The notes under the pieces were generated by a model. That model saw only the letters and a program-made list of their open reading frames with translations, did not search any database and was not told where the DNA came from. Source: Peribacillus glennii (lineage in GTDB: Bacteria > Bacillota > Bacilli > Bacillales > DSM-1321). Taken from it: DNA of 64,000 bases. Both the position numbers and the translations under genes were made by a program. The stretch covers positions 1 through 64,000 of the forward strand of contig NZ_QVTD01000003.1 in NCBI RefSeq assembly GCF_003429105.1, read 5' to 3'. How positions within the stretch are numbered: the first letter of the stretch is position 1; each line of letters starts with the position of its first letter. Below, piece after piece: positions 15,866-24,302 of this stretch.

Positions 15866-16111
15866 TTAATTGGCTCTGTCGCCTTTGTAGTATGGTAGTG
15901 ACAGGTCTTTTGGGACTGGTTTAGCGATGAAGAAAACGTCTTTGTTCTTTGGTACGGAAACGGTTGTTTTGATGTGTGATGTAACATGTTTTTGTTTGGT
16001 GACGGAAAATTGTTGTGCTTGTAACACGACGCTTGCAATGGGTACATTCCCGTATAAATCCTTGATTCGGTTTCCGCCAACTAATAATAATACCATGATT
16101 AATCGTTTCAT
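15866..16111 (-). CDS. Small secreted protein, unknown
   Basis: GGAGGA lies 7 bases before the ATG at 16111, so the start is good. The N-terminus (MKRLIMVLLLVGG) looks like a short signal sequence; the rest is basic and Val-rich (TKQKHVTSHIKTTVSVPK; PVPKDLSLPYYKG). No cysteine and no known domain are present. A single-gene unit followed by elements f and e. Confidence 0.5.
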   Translation of the reverse strand: MKRLIMVLLLVGGNRIKDLYGNVPIASVVLQAQQFSVTKQKHVTSHIKTTVSVPKNKDVFFIAKPVPKDLSLPYYKGDRAN

Positions 16112-16212
16112 CAATTCTCCTCCAAGATACCTGTTATAATAATCTTATTTATCAAATTACAAAAGCATCTCTCCAACTTCATAATTTCGATTAGAAAAGA
16201 CTTTTCCCCTTC

Positions 16213-16306
16213 TTGTTCAACTATCCTGCTCCTTTAGTTGAACAAGAAAAAGCCTTACTCCTTTTTGAAGTAAAGCCCCCGTTAGTTTAAATGAATTTAT
16301 TCACAA
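16213..16306 (-). repeat. Cassette-end element, copy g
   Basis: Complete copy, about 85% like copy a. First module GTGAATAAATTCATTTAAACTAACGGGGGC, terminator hairpin GCTTTACT / GTAAGGC, second module with paired flanks GTTCAACTA / TAGTTGAAC. It lies 50 bp after the MFS gene. Confidence 0.8.
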
Positions 16307-16357
16307 TTTCATAAATGAAAGCAATTTTATTTATCAGTTAGCAGTGTTTTTAGTTAC

Positions 16358-17578
16358 CTAATTCTTTACCTCATTTCCTTTTTCCATAGTGATGCTACCA
16401 ATCGTAAGAAGAACTCCCCCGAATACCATGATAGAGGCCACCCATGGCGTGTGGTTTATTCCTATGGTATTCGTAACAATCCCTCCCACATATGCACCTA
16501 ATGCAATCCCACCATTGAACGAAGCAATATTAAGTGATGAAGCAACATCGACCGCACTAGGAACATAACGCTCCGCAAGCGTTAAAACGTATGACTGCAA
16601 AACTGGAACACTCATAAAAGCCAATAACCCCATACCTATAACAGTAATAAGACCAACCACTTTAAACGGAGCGGTAAATGTGAAGAGTAACAAGATAATT
16701 GCTTGAACGATAAAAATATAAAATAAGGCGATAAGCGGTTTTCGGTTTCCGAAACGCCCTCCAATTGCATTTCCAAAAGCAATGGCTATCCCATACAAAA
16801 ATAGAATGATACTTATGGTTGCAGCACTAAAGCCAGTAATTTTTTGGAGGATTGGGGAAAGATACGTAAAAGTAACAAACGTTCCACCATACCCCAGTAC
16901 CGTAATTGCCAAGATCAGTAAAATCCTCCCATTTGTCACTAATTTTAGTTGATCTTTATAGGATGGCGGCGTTTCCGCTTTAGACAGTTGATCTGGAATG
17001 GCGACTGCATTTAAGATTAACGCCAGTATACCTATAAACGCAATTCCATAAATCGGGTATCTCCATCCGAACAGTTCACCGACATAGGTCCCTAATGGAG
17101 CACCTATTGCAGTAGCAACTGTAAACCCGCCAAATACGAATGCAATTGCCATTGCTCTGCGGTCCGCAGGGACAAGACTTGCAGCCACTGTTGAACCTAT
17201 TGCAAAAAATACGCCATGGGCGAATGCAGAAATTACTCGTCCTATCAGCACAATACTGAATGTAGGGGCTGCCGCTGTTATGATATGCCCGATAATAAAT
17301 AAGATAATGACAGACAATAGAATCTTTTTCCTCGAAAATTGTGCCGTCATGGATGTCAAAATAGGGCCTCCAACTGCAACTCCCAAAGCATACATGGAAA
17401 CAATCAATCCAGCAGTAGATACCGATATACCAAATTCCGATGCAACCCCTGGTAGGATTCCAATGCTGATAAATTCCGTTATCCCAACGCCGAAAAACGT
17501 TACAGCCAATGCTATTAACGCAAACAGGTTTCCATGTCGTGCTTTAGGTGACGTGTGTGCAAGTTGTTGTACGTTCAT
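16358..17578 (-). CDS. MFS efflux transporter (DHA1 type)
   Basis: 406 residues with twelve predicted membrane spans. The MFS loop 2-3 motif is present as GGPILTSMTAQFSRKKIL and motif C-like glycines as GAPLGTYVGELFGWR. This fits the drug/proton antiporter-1 branch (AraJ/PbuE-like), which exports drugs, sugars or purines; the substrate cannot be told. AAGGAG precedes the ATG. A LysR-type fragment lies 227 bp upstream on the same strand, perhaps its former regulator. Confidence 0.88.
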   Translation of the reverse strand: MNVQQLAHTSPKARHGNLFALIALAVTFFGVGITEFISIGILPGVASEFGISVSTAGLIVSMYALGVAVGGPILTSMTAQFSRKKILLSVIILFIIGHIITAAAPTFSIVLIGRVISAFAHGVFFAIGSTVAASLVPADRRAMAIAFVFGGFTVATAIGAPLGTYVGELFGWRYPIYGIAFIGILALILNAVAIPDQLSKAETPPSYKDQLKLVTNGRILLILAITVLGYGGTFVTFTYLSPILQKITGFSAATISIILFLYGIAIAFGNAIGGRFGNRKPLIALFYIFIVQAIILLLFTFTAPFKVVGLITVIGMGLLAFMSVPVLQSYVLTLAERYVPSAVDVASSLNIASFNGGIALGAYVGGIVTNTIGINHTPWVASIMVFGGVLLTIGSITMEKGNEVKN

Positions 17579-17804
17579 TTGAAATTCTCCTTACAAGTAA
17601 TGTAGTTTATAAATTTTGTACCAATCCAATTGTTTAATTAGATTTGTTAGTTACAAACGTTATTCTAATACTTGACCATATATAAAACAAATTATGTTTT
17701 TATGTATTAATGATAAAAATATTTATAGATGTTTTAATTCTTAATTGAAAATACAAAAAAAATCACCCAAATTATATGGATGATACACTAAAACGAGTAC
17801 AAAG

Positions 17805-18041
17805 TTACCATTGATTCCGTATTTTTTGGATAAAGTCATTAATTTCAGGAAGATGTTTATCTTTCGTCTGATATGCCATAAGAAGTTTGTTCTTAACTTT
17901 CAAATCTTCGAATATGATTTTAGATTTTGCTTCATCCATTGAATTTCTTAATAAATAGGTTGGAATTAAACTTATTCCAGCTCCGTTTTCAATTGCCTTA
18001 AGAATCATGTGCAAATTTGGAATTACATGAATAGGTTTCAT
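17805..18041 (-). pseudogene. LysR-type regulator, C-terminal fragment
   Basis: 78 residues from the end of a LysR effector-binding domain (IPNLHMILKAIENGAGISLIPTYLL; ending IQKIRNQW). The DNA-binding domain and about 220 residues are missing, and sequence upstream of 18041 is unrelated. A broken regulator, possibly of the adjacent MFS gene. Confidence 0.75.
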
Positions 18042-18190
18042 GATTGGACGCTTTTTAACGAGAAGAATACAAAAGATTCTTCAAGCACAGCTTCAAGCTC
18101 AGTTACAAGCTCAAGCACAAAATCAAACACAGGCTCAAACTAGCACTGATACTGACACAGTTACTTTAAGAAATGTGGGCAACCCCATTG
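18040..18190 (+). pseudogene. Gln/Ala-rich coat-like ORF fragment
   Basis: From an ATG with no ribosome-binding site the frame reads QAQLQAQLQAQAQNQTQAQ, encoded by imperfect tandem CAAGCTCA-like repeats, then Thr/Asp-rich TSTDTDTVTLRNVGNP. Such low-complexity stretches occur in Bacillus spore-coat proteins. The frame then runs into the minus-strand gene at 18191. Probably a fragment; identity is a guess. Confidence 0.3.
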
Positions 18191-18373
18191 TTAAAATTTC
18201 CAGTAATCTCTCGGTAGTCTGGTGTAATCCACTTTGTAAAAGTCATATCTGTTCTGATCAGCCTTATCAATGTTTAGGTATTTAGGTCGTCGGCCAACCG
18301 TAGATAGTGCAATAATAAAGGCAACAGACAGTATAATGGCTAGTGTCCAACCTATCAATTCGATTAGTTGCAT
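18191..18373 (-). CDS. Small single-span membrane protein
   Basis: The ATG at 18373 follows GGGAGATG by 7 bases. The 60-residue protein has one span (IGWTLAIILSVAFIIALS) and a basic, Tyr/Asp-rich cytoplasmic tail (RYDFYKVDYTRLPRDYW). No family recognised. Confidence 0.6.
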   Translation of the reverse strand: MQLIELIGWTLAIILSVAFIIALSTVGRRPKYLNIDKADQNRYDFYKVDYTRLPRDYWKF

Positions 18374-18526
18374 CAAGTCATCTCCCTCGGAAATTTTATT
18401 AATTCATCTATGATAAGAACAGCCGCCTCCCTAAATCATATTATTTTACAGTAACTATCCTGTTAGGTATATTAATTACAAAAAAGTGTATAGAATTATG
18501 GGGTAATATATACAAAGAGAGGGTAT

Positions 18527-19378
18527 ATGATGGATAAATTTTTCCAGATTGGTGAAGTAAGTAATTTCATCAGTGAAAACAAACAGAGATTTGAAGATGC
18601 ATTATTACATGAAGCAGCGAATGTCAGGGATAGAATAGATGACATTCTTAAATTCGGCAATATTGACCTTGTCAATAATGCCCATAAGTTGGTCGGCTTT
18701 ATTCTTGAAGGTAAAAATGAAGAACTCAGACTATTTGCTAAACAGGAAGGTATAGCGTGGGCATCTCATGAACTAACATTATCATTCAAGTTAGAGTGGG
18801 TTCAGGCAATTCGTAGAACATTGTGGGCATTTATACAAGAAAATAACAAGGCAGCAAAAGAAATAGCACTTGATGACTTTTTTTTGTTTGAAAAACAAAT
18901 TAATAATGGAGTGGATGCATTTTTAAATGCCTTCTTTATTAATTTTAGTACATACAAGGATGCCTTAATAAAGTCCCAAAGAGAATTGGTTGAAAATCTG
19001 TCCGTACCTATTATACCAATTTCACCCACAATATGTATTTTGCCGTTAATTGGAACGGTCGATACTTTCCGAACAAATGTGATGGAAGAAAAAGTCTTAC
19101 AGGAAATAGGAAAATTACGTATTCAAACTTTGATTTTGGATTTGTCAGGGATTGCAGAGATGGATAATGAAGTAATTGATCATTTATTGAAAATTATCGA
19201 TGGCAGTTCAATGATGGGATGTCGGACTGTTATAACTGGGTTGAGAGCTGAGGTCGTTAGAAAAATGATCCATTTAGGTTTCAGGTTTGGAAAGGACACC
19301 GAAACATTTGGATCTTTACAACAAGCATTGAATAAGCACATAAGTTACTTGGAATTAGATATTAAATCCAATTTTTAG
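18527..19378 (+). CDS. RsbR-like STAS protein (RsbRD type)
   Basis: 283 residues. The N-terminal ~160 residues form a helical, globin-like sensor typical of RsbR paralogues (LTLSFKLEWVQAIRRTLWAFI); the STAS domain follows (SVPIIPISPTICILPLIGTVD, LILDLSGIAEMDNEVIDHLL, VITGLRAEVVRKMIHLG, FGSLQQALNKH). The first phosphorylation loop has only Ser in LSGIAEMDN instead of a DT pair, so its phosphorylation may differ. It stands alone on the plus strand with its own terminator at 19386. No RsbS or RsbT partner is nearby. Confidence 0.87.
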   Translation: MMDKFFQIGEVSNFISENKQRFEDALLHEAANVRDRIDDILKFGNIDLVNNAHKLVGFILEGKNEELRLFAKQEGIAWASHELTLSFKLEWVQAIRRTLWAFIQENNKAAKEIALDDFFLFEKQINNGVDAFLNAFFINFSTYKDALIKSQRELVENLSVPIIPISPTICILPLIGTVDTFRTNVMEEKVLQEIGKLRIQTLILDLSGIAEMDNEVIDHLLKIIDGSSMMGCRTVITGLRAEVVRKMIHLGFRFGKDTETFGSLQQALNKHISYLELDIKSNF

Positions 19379-19385
19379 AGAGGAG

Positions 19386-19408
19386 AGTTGCTTTGGCAAC
19401 TCTTTTTG
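19386..19408 (+). terminator. Terminator of the plus-strand STAS gene
   Basis: GAGTTGC pairs with GCAACTC around TTTG, followed by TTTTT, eight bases after the stop codon. Confidence 0.85.
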
Positions 19409-19451
19409 AATCGTAATTTTGTTTATCAGAAGTCGAATCATCTAAATTCTT

Positions 19452-19556
19452 TCTTGAACTAACCTGCCCCGTTAGTGGAATAAGAAAAGCTGCTTCAAAA
19501 GCAGCTAGGATCTTATACACAAGCACCCGATAGTTTAAGTGTATTTATTCACAAAC
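19452..19556 (-). repeat. Cassette-end element, copy h
   Basis: The most regular complete copy: first module GTGAATAAATACACTTAAA-CTATCGGGTGCTT, then AAGATCCTA, a perfect hairpin GCTGCTTTTGAAGCAGC with TTTTCTT, then CTAACGGGGCAGGTTAG. It lies beyond copy i, downstream of the decayed monooxygenase gene. Confidence 0.85.
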
Positions 19557-19599
19557 TATATTGATATTGTAGAATAATCAATACAATCATTACAGGAAT

Positions 19600-19693
19600 G
19601 CTGCCCCGTTATTGACATAACAAAAAAAGACTGCTAATTAGCAGTCTGATCTTAAGCTCTAGCACTCGATAATTTAAGTGTAATTATTCACAA
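19600..19693 (-). repeat. Cassette-end element, copy i
   Basis: First module TTGTGAATAATTACACTTAAA supplies the stop codon of the monooxygenase gene; then hairpin AGACTGC / GCAGTCT with seven T, then a degenerate second module (AACGGGGCAGC). Confidence 0.78.
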
Positions 19694-20024
19694 TTTTTTA
19701 GGATAACATTAAATAAATGGATTTTCAAAAGCTTAACTTCTTGGTGTATTACAATTGGGTCGGAAATTAAACCATATTTTTCATCTTCGGGGTAAGTAAC
19801 AGCAATAGTTGGTTCACTACCTGCATAAAGATGAATGGCATCCCACGATGACCAAACTGTACATAGAAAGTAATGGGCAAATCTATCTTGCTCTACAATT
19901 TTTACATATGCACCTAAATTTCCACCTAGTAAAATAGCATTTTCAACCCCTGTTTTGTTTAAATGGTCTTCAAAATCTGCTTTTTTTCTATTGGTACTAT
20001 TCCGTGCCAGGTACGTGTTATCAC
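19684..20024 (-). pseudogene. Antibiotic-biosynthesis-monooxygenase-like gene with a -1 frameshift
   Basis: A GTG at 20024 behind AGAGGA starts ITRTWHGIVPIEKK; a run of seven A (19981-19987) breaks the frame, and one more A would restore ADFEDHLNKTGVENA, YVKIVEQDRFAHYFL, WSSWDAIHLYAGSEP and TYPEDEKYGLISDP through to the stop. This is the ABM/heme-oxygenase-like dimeric alpha-beta fold. The stop codon lies inside cassette-end element i. The break could be a true mutation, slippage or a sequencing error in a homopolymer. Confidence 0.82.
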
Positions 20025-20135
20025 ATAAATTCCTCTTTCATTTCTGATGAATATTTATAACTAAAATTTTATAATTATTCGTATACATTACCATAGACCA
20101 TACTTTGCCAACAAGAATTATTTTTATTTCTTATA

Positions 20136-20222
20136 AAACTAACCTGCCGTTTAGTTGAAGAGAAAAAGCCTTGCTCCTTATTGAAGTAAAGCACCCGTTA
20201 GCTTAAGTGCATTTTTTCACAT
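20136..20222 (-). repeat. Cassette-end element, copy j
   Basis: Complete copy: GTGAAAAAATGCACTTAAG-CTAACGGGTGCTT, hairpin GCTTTACT / AGCAAGGC with TTTTTCT, second module CTAAACGGCAGGTTAG. It begins 8 bases after the stop of the HAD gene. Confidence 0.8.
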
Positions 20223-20229
20223 TTTGGGT

Positions 20230-20754
20230 TTACGTAAGTGTCGTTTCTTTAATACTTTCAAATTTCATAATAACTTTATCTAATTTATTCATGGAATTAA
20301 TTAGATAATCCGCATCATTAATAATGGCATTATTACTTTCTTTTGTAAAAAATATCGTATGTATTCCAACAGCTTTTGCAGGAACAATATCCTTTTCGTA
20401 ATCGTTACCGACCATTATACATTCTTCAGGTCTAAGGCTTAATTTTTTCACTATTTTATTGAAAAAATTAAGGTTTGGTTTTGAAACCCCAAGTTCACAA
20501 GATGTGAATAAATGTCTGAAATATTTCCTAATATTTACCCTATTTAAAGCTACTCCCATTAGTTCTGCATTTGAATCGCCGGCGTTAGAAGCTACACAAC
20601 AAATATAATTCCTGCTTATAATTTCTAATGCTTCCTTCATTCCAGTGATTTCCTCTACTTTTTCCCAATATGCCATAGCACCTTTATATTCAGGGAAATC
20701 ACGCATTATAGTGTCACCCCAATCAAAAATTACTGCCTTTATTTGTCGTGTCAT
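20230..20754 (-). CDS. HAD-superfamily hydrolase
   Basis: 174 residues with HAD motif I as VIFDWGDTIM (Asp nucleophile; the DWGDT variant seen in some YjjG-like members), motif II CVASNAGD, motif III SKPNLNFF and motif IV MVGNDYEKDIVPAKAVG. The cap domain is small. Likely a phosphatase of a small metabolite; substrate unknown. AAGGAG precedes the ATG. Single-gene unit followed by element j. Confidence 0.87.
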   Translation of the reverse strand: MTRQIKAVIFDWGDTIMRDFPEYKGAMAYWEKVEEITGMKEALEIISRNYICCVASNAGDSNAELMGVALNRVNIRKYFRHLFTSCELGVSKPNLNFFNKIVKKLSLRPEECIMVGNDYEKDIVPAKAVGIHTIFFTKESNNAIINDADYLINSMNKLDKVIMKFESIKETTLT

Positions 20755-20825
20755 ATTATTTCTCCTTTTTTACCAAATAAGATCGTTCAATGTTGTTTAT
20801 GATTTCAACAAAAGTTTGGCAATCC

Positions 20826-20915
20826 CTTATTCAGCTAAACTGCCCGTTAGCTGAATAAGAAAAGGCTGCCGAAATGACAGCCGAGATATTAAACAAAGCA
20901 CACGTTTGTTCAACA
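20826..20915 (-). repeat. Cassette-end element, copy k
   Basis: Hairpin GGCTGTCA / CGGCAGCC with TTTTCTT, then a second module whose paired flanks extend to TTATTCAGCTAA / TTAGCTGAATAA, perfectly compensated relative to other copies. The first module is reshuffled (TGAACAAACGTGTGCTTTG). Confidence 0.75.
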
Positions 20916-21260
20916 AGAAACGTTTATATTTTCCAACTCTTTGGTTAAATCCCATTGCTTTGGTTTCTCTTTTCCCATAAACCATTCAAAGGTCACCAGA
21001 TATTTCTGGTTGACCATTTTTTATTTGGTCTTATGATATCAGTAGCCAGGGTAGAACGTACCTGCCCGTGGGGCTTTGACCCCGTCAGCTAAACCGTTCG
21101 CCCCCTACTTGCAGAAACATGATTGAGGCTGGTTGGGAGATAGATCTCGTATAACAAGCGAAGCTGTGACACTGCATGGAGGAATTAGGGGTACTGGCAC
21201 TGGCAAAATTATTAGTTTAGAGGAGGATTTAGACGGTGTTGAATGCACAAATTCAGTCGA
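20916..21260. other. Non-coding stretch, possible mobile-element remnant
   Basis: No ORF is supported. It contains a hairpin with T-run at 20990-21022 (GGTCA-CCAG / CTGG-TTGACC), a GC-richer patch with GGGGC / GACCCC at about 21072-21092, and a G-rich stretch with GAGGCTGGTTGGGAG. The base composition differs from its AT-rich neighbours. It could be the non-coding end of a lost insertion sequence, but no transposase piece is visible. Confidence 0.3.
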
Positions 21261-21265
21261 ATAAA

Positions 21266-21300
21266 AATACAAAAAGAAGGCGTTTTATTTTGCCTTCTTT
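21266..21300 (-). terminator. Terminator overlapping the V4R-STAS gene end
   Basis: AAGAAGGC pairs with GCCTTCTT around a loop that contains the stop region; the minus strand continues with TTTTTG. Confidence 0.7.
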
Positions 21301-22316
21301 CTTTTTATTTCAAAACCGATTTGTTCAATTGCAAATTCTACCCCTTGTTGTAGCGTAGCAAAGGTATGTACATTATTCAGTTGAATGTTTGTTTTTGACA
21401 TCATAATTGCTTGTTCTGCGGAGATACCTACAACAAAGCATTCCCCACCTACTAAGCGGATAGAAAGAATCAGCTTTTGTATCCCATCCATAGTGTAGCT
21501 GTCCAATCCTTTCACACCTGTTAGGTCAATTAGCAGATAACTGCCTTGTTGTCTGGAAAATCCAAGCAGTGAACGTTCAATAAAATTTGCTACGCGTTCT
21601 TCATTAAAATTACCTATAAGTGGTACAACAAGAATACCTTTTAAAACTGGAATAATAGGAGATGATAATTCTTTTACAAGGGTGGAAAGTTCTTCAGTTC
21701 TTTCTTTTACCTTTTGCTCCAACTCTAAAATATGTTCTGTCTCTTTTTGTCTTGCCAATTCGAAAATGTTTCTTGAGGGTGTCACATCAGAAGGAAATAT
21801 TTCAATTTCATCGTACTCATTTCCATCCAATTGACTTTTATTGATCTTGTACCATACTTTTTGTTCAAATAGACCTGTAAAAACCCCTGCCCAATGGCTC
21901 GGCAATAACACGCCAGCAGTTTCCTTGTCTGTATTATTAAAAATTCTATGTTCCCAGCTGTTGGTCAACTGAACGACTGCTCTCTTTTCCTCAAAATTAT
22001 AGTAAGCAATTTTAACATTACCCCAGCCTGCGTTTCTGTATATGTCGCTATATTCTTCAAGGAGTTGTTCGAGGTCCCTTCGGCCACTATAATAAGATGA
22101 TACTAAGTGACCCATTCGGTACCCTGTTGCTTCGTAAACAGTTTTAGATACAACTTCACCAGAAACTTCTTCAATGGTTTTTAAAAATAATTCTATTGCT
22201 GAATCCCAAAACAAAAGTGCTGGTGCACCATCAAAGGTAAAGAGCCCGTTTTTTGGGTCCCAGACGAACTCGTTACTGTTTACTTTAACCGTAACTTTGT
22301 CCTTTACAAACGCCAT
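21285..22316 (-). CDS. V4R-STAS two-domain protein
   Basis: 343 residues. Residues ~25-190 look like an XylR-N/V4R ligand-binding domain (GAPALLFWDSAIELF; GYRMGHLVSSYY; NSWEHRIFNN; LPSHWAGVFTGLF). A coiled-coil linker (EHILELEQKVKERTEEL) leads to a C-terminal STAS domain (SSPIIPVLKGILVVPLIGNFN, YLLIDLTGVKGLDSYTMDG, FVVGISAEQAIMMSKT, FATLQQGVEFAIEQIG). The architecture is that of an RsbR paralogue with a small-molecule sensor in place of the globin-like sensor. GGGGAGG precedes the ATG. Partner proteins are not in the window. Confidence 0.85.
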   Translation of the reverse strand: MAFVKDKVTVKVNSNEFVWDPKNGLFTFDGAPALLFWDSAIELFLKTIEEVSGEVVSKTVYEATGYRMGHLVSSYYSGRRDLEQLLEEYSDIYRNAGWGNVKIAYYNFEEKRAVVQLTNSWEHRIFNNTDKETAGVLLPSHWAGVFTGLFEQKVWYKINKSQLDGNEYDEIEIFPSDVTPSRNIFELARQKETEHILELEQKVKERTEELSTLVKELSSPIIPVLKGILVVPLIGNFNEERVANFIERSLLGFSRQQGSYLLIDLTGVKGLDSYTMDGIQKLILSIRLVGGECFVVGISAEQAIMMSKTNIQLNNVHTFATLQQGVEFAIEQIGFEIKRKKAK

Positions 22317-22449
22317 AGTATTCCCTCCCCGCTATTAATACACCCGTTTATTTTAACATGCATCATTTAGTTTTCAATAAATCATTCTACATGAAGTACC
22401 GTTATTAAATCCACCGTTCTTGTTACTTATACGAATTAAAACTATCTCA

Positions 22450-22978
22450 TAAAGAAAATGTTAGCTTACTATTTGAACACATTAAAGATATCATTAACCA
22501 AAACAATAATCAGCCTGTAAATAATTGGTTCTATTTCGTTGACCTATAATATCCAAAAACAGCAACCGTAGTTGAAAAGGTCATTAGGAATTTTCCTGAA
22601 TTTCACCTTTCTTATACGAGGATTTCCATTATGAACTTGATTATTCTAAAGGAGAAATTGCCTTTAAGAAAAAAGCAGTATCAAATATGGTTCAAGGCTA
22701 TTGGCATAGTTTCAACCCTAATGGACACCACAAAAGGGTGGATTAATCAACTTTGGAAGAGGTCGCCACAAAGATTCCGAGGACCTTACCCGTTTGGAGA
22801 AGCCATATTAAGTTTTGAGAATATTGATTGGTCTAAGACAGATGAACCAATGAATCGAACTGAAATTAACCTAACTCATTTCGCTGAATGTGATTTTTTG
22901 CCAACAATTAAACGTTTCTTTCCAATTCCATTACTTTTACTAATGGCTGGGATATACGCCATAGGTATTTTCTTCTAA
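22450..22978 (+). pseudogene. Multiply broken gene, unidentified
   Basis: Pieces of protein-like sequence continue from frame to frame: VVEKVIRNFPEFHLSY, then HYELDYSKGEIAFKKKAV with VQGYWHSFNPNGHHKR, then FGEAILSFENIDWSKTDEP and a hydrophobic end PIPLLLLMAGIYAIGIFF. At least three frameshifts or stops separate them. A decayed membrane-associated gene; no family recognised. Sequence from 22980 to 23100 keeps a further short frame (CELQSSLSKIEDSIKSLSK). Confidence 0.45.
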
Positions 22979-23107
22979 ATACTATTGTAGAGATTCCACA
23001 ACACCTTAATAGTTGTGAGTTACAATCTTCTCTGTCTAAAATTGAGGACAGCATAAAGAGCTTAAGCAAGAGAAATAAGGTCAAAACACTTACAGTCCCT
23101 TAAATAG

Positions 23108-23132
23108 GAAGGAGGTCCTTTTTTCCTCCTTC
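23108..23132. terminator. Hairpin terminator
   Basis: GAAGGAGG pairs with CCTCCTTC across a T-rich loop, after the broken plus-strand gene. Confidence 0.6.
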
Positions 23133-23146
23133 AAAGTGAATGTATT

Positions 23147-23338
23147 CTTCAACTAACCTGCCCCGTTAGGGAGCTCAATAAGGATTTCAACAAAAAAGGC
23201 CGTTAATCCTGCTGGATCATCGCACCCCTTACTCTAAAATGTTGATTTTTAAATAGTAAATAGGGGAACCTTCATTTATTGAGGTTCCCCATTGTTGTTC
23301 AACTAACGCTTCTGTTAGCGTTAGTACATTTTAAAAAA
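23147..23338 (-). repeat. Cassette-end element, compound copy l
   Basis: Directly after the methyltransferase stop the minus strand has TACTAACGCTAACAG with GTTAGTTGAAC, a strong hairpin GGGGAACCT / AGGTTCCCC, then GTAAGGGGTGCGATGATCC, a hairpin GGATTAACGGCC region with TTTTTTG and the second module CTAACGGGGCAGGTTAG. It looks like two elements nested or fused. Confidence 0.65.
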
Positions 23339-24106
23339 TTATTTAACAGCTTCATAAGCAAATGTCTGTTTACTATTTGTTGGTTGTTTGCCGTTTTCAA
23401 AATCCGCGGACACCATAACATCAGAAAAACCGATGCTCTCTAATACTAGCTTAAATTCTTCCACACCGTACCATCGTAAGGCAAAACGCTGTAACTCAGA
23501 TTGAATTAGCTTCCCTGCCCTCCACTTTTCATACTTTAAAAAGGAAACTTTGTGCTGATTAAACAAATCAGCTTCAACAAGTTTCTCCTCCATTGTAATA
23601 GTATCTCCATTTGGAAGGTTGAATACGGATGTCCCTTCAAATCTGCCTCCCACCTCGAAATTATGATCAGGCAGGAAAAGGTCAAGTATTATTTTTCCAC
23701 CTGGTTCAAGGTGTTCATAAAGTCGTTTTAATACTTCGATTGATTCTTCTCTTTTTTCAATCAACAAAAAAGAACCAGCTGGAATTATAATAACCTCATA
23801 TTTATTGGGTAATGAAAGTTCCTTTAAATCTGATTCAAATAAATTAGGTTTTAGTCCTCGTTTTTCACAACGGCGACGGCAAGAAGCCAACATTTCAGGG
23901 GAATAATCTACGCCATCCACTTGAAGACCAGATTCTAAAAGTGGGATAATTACACGTCCTGAACCAACCATCGCTTCAAGGATACGTCCTTTACAATTTT
24001 TAAGTATTTCTCGGTAATATTCTATATCCCCGCCAAGTGATTGTCCGACCCTTTTTGTAAAGTCGTAAACCTCGGTACTAAGCTCTCCATAGTAACTAAA
24101 AGACAT
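23339..24106 (-). CDS. Class I SAM-dependent methyltransferase
   Basis: 255 residues with motif I EAMVGSGRVIIPLLESG, acidic loop VDGVDYSPEMLASC, motif II-like KYEVIIIPAGSFLL and LEPGGKIILDLFLPD. This is the Methyltransf_25/11 type fold for small molecules; the substrate is unknown. GGAGG precedes the ATG. Single-gene unit followed by element l. Confidence 0.88.
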   Translation of the reverse strand: MSFSYYGELSTEVYDFTKRVGQSLGGDIEYYREILKNCKGRILEAMVGSGRVIIPLLESGLQVDGVDYSPEMLASCRRRCEKRGLKPNLFESDLKELSLPNKYEVIIIPAGSFLLIEKREESIEVLKRLYEHLEPGGKIILDLFLPDHNFEVGGRFEGTSVFNLPNGDTITMEEKLVEADLFNQHKVSFLKYEKWRAGKLIQSELQRFALRWYGVEEFKLVLESIGFSDVMVSADFENGKQPTNSKQTFAYEAVK

Positions 24107-24302
24107 TTATTCACCCTCCGAATTTGTTTATCACGAAAGGGTTCCAACAAAGTAACTATCCCTTTCGTACCTCAAATTTACATGTAGTTACAGAGGAACT
24201 GACTATCACAAGAATCACTCACTTTCTAATTTAATATAATAACTGTACCACAGAGGAAAAAACCGGACAATATGGTATCTTTTGTAAATGAATTTTCTCT
24301 TC

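Noticed and set aside
22631..22978. Plus-strand 115-codon frame as an intact gene
   Set aside because: Protein-like segments continue in other frames around it (SKGEIAFKKKAV), so the frame is a patchwork of a decayed gene.
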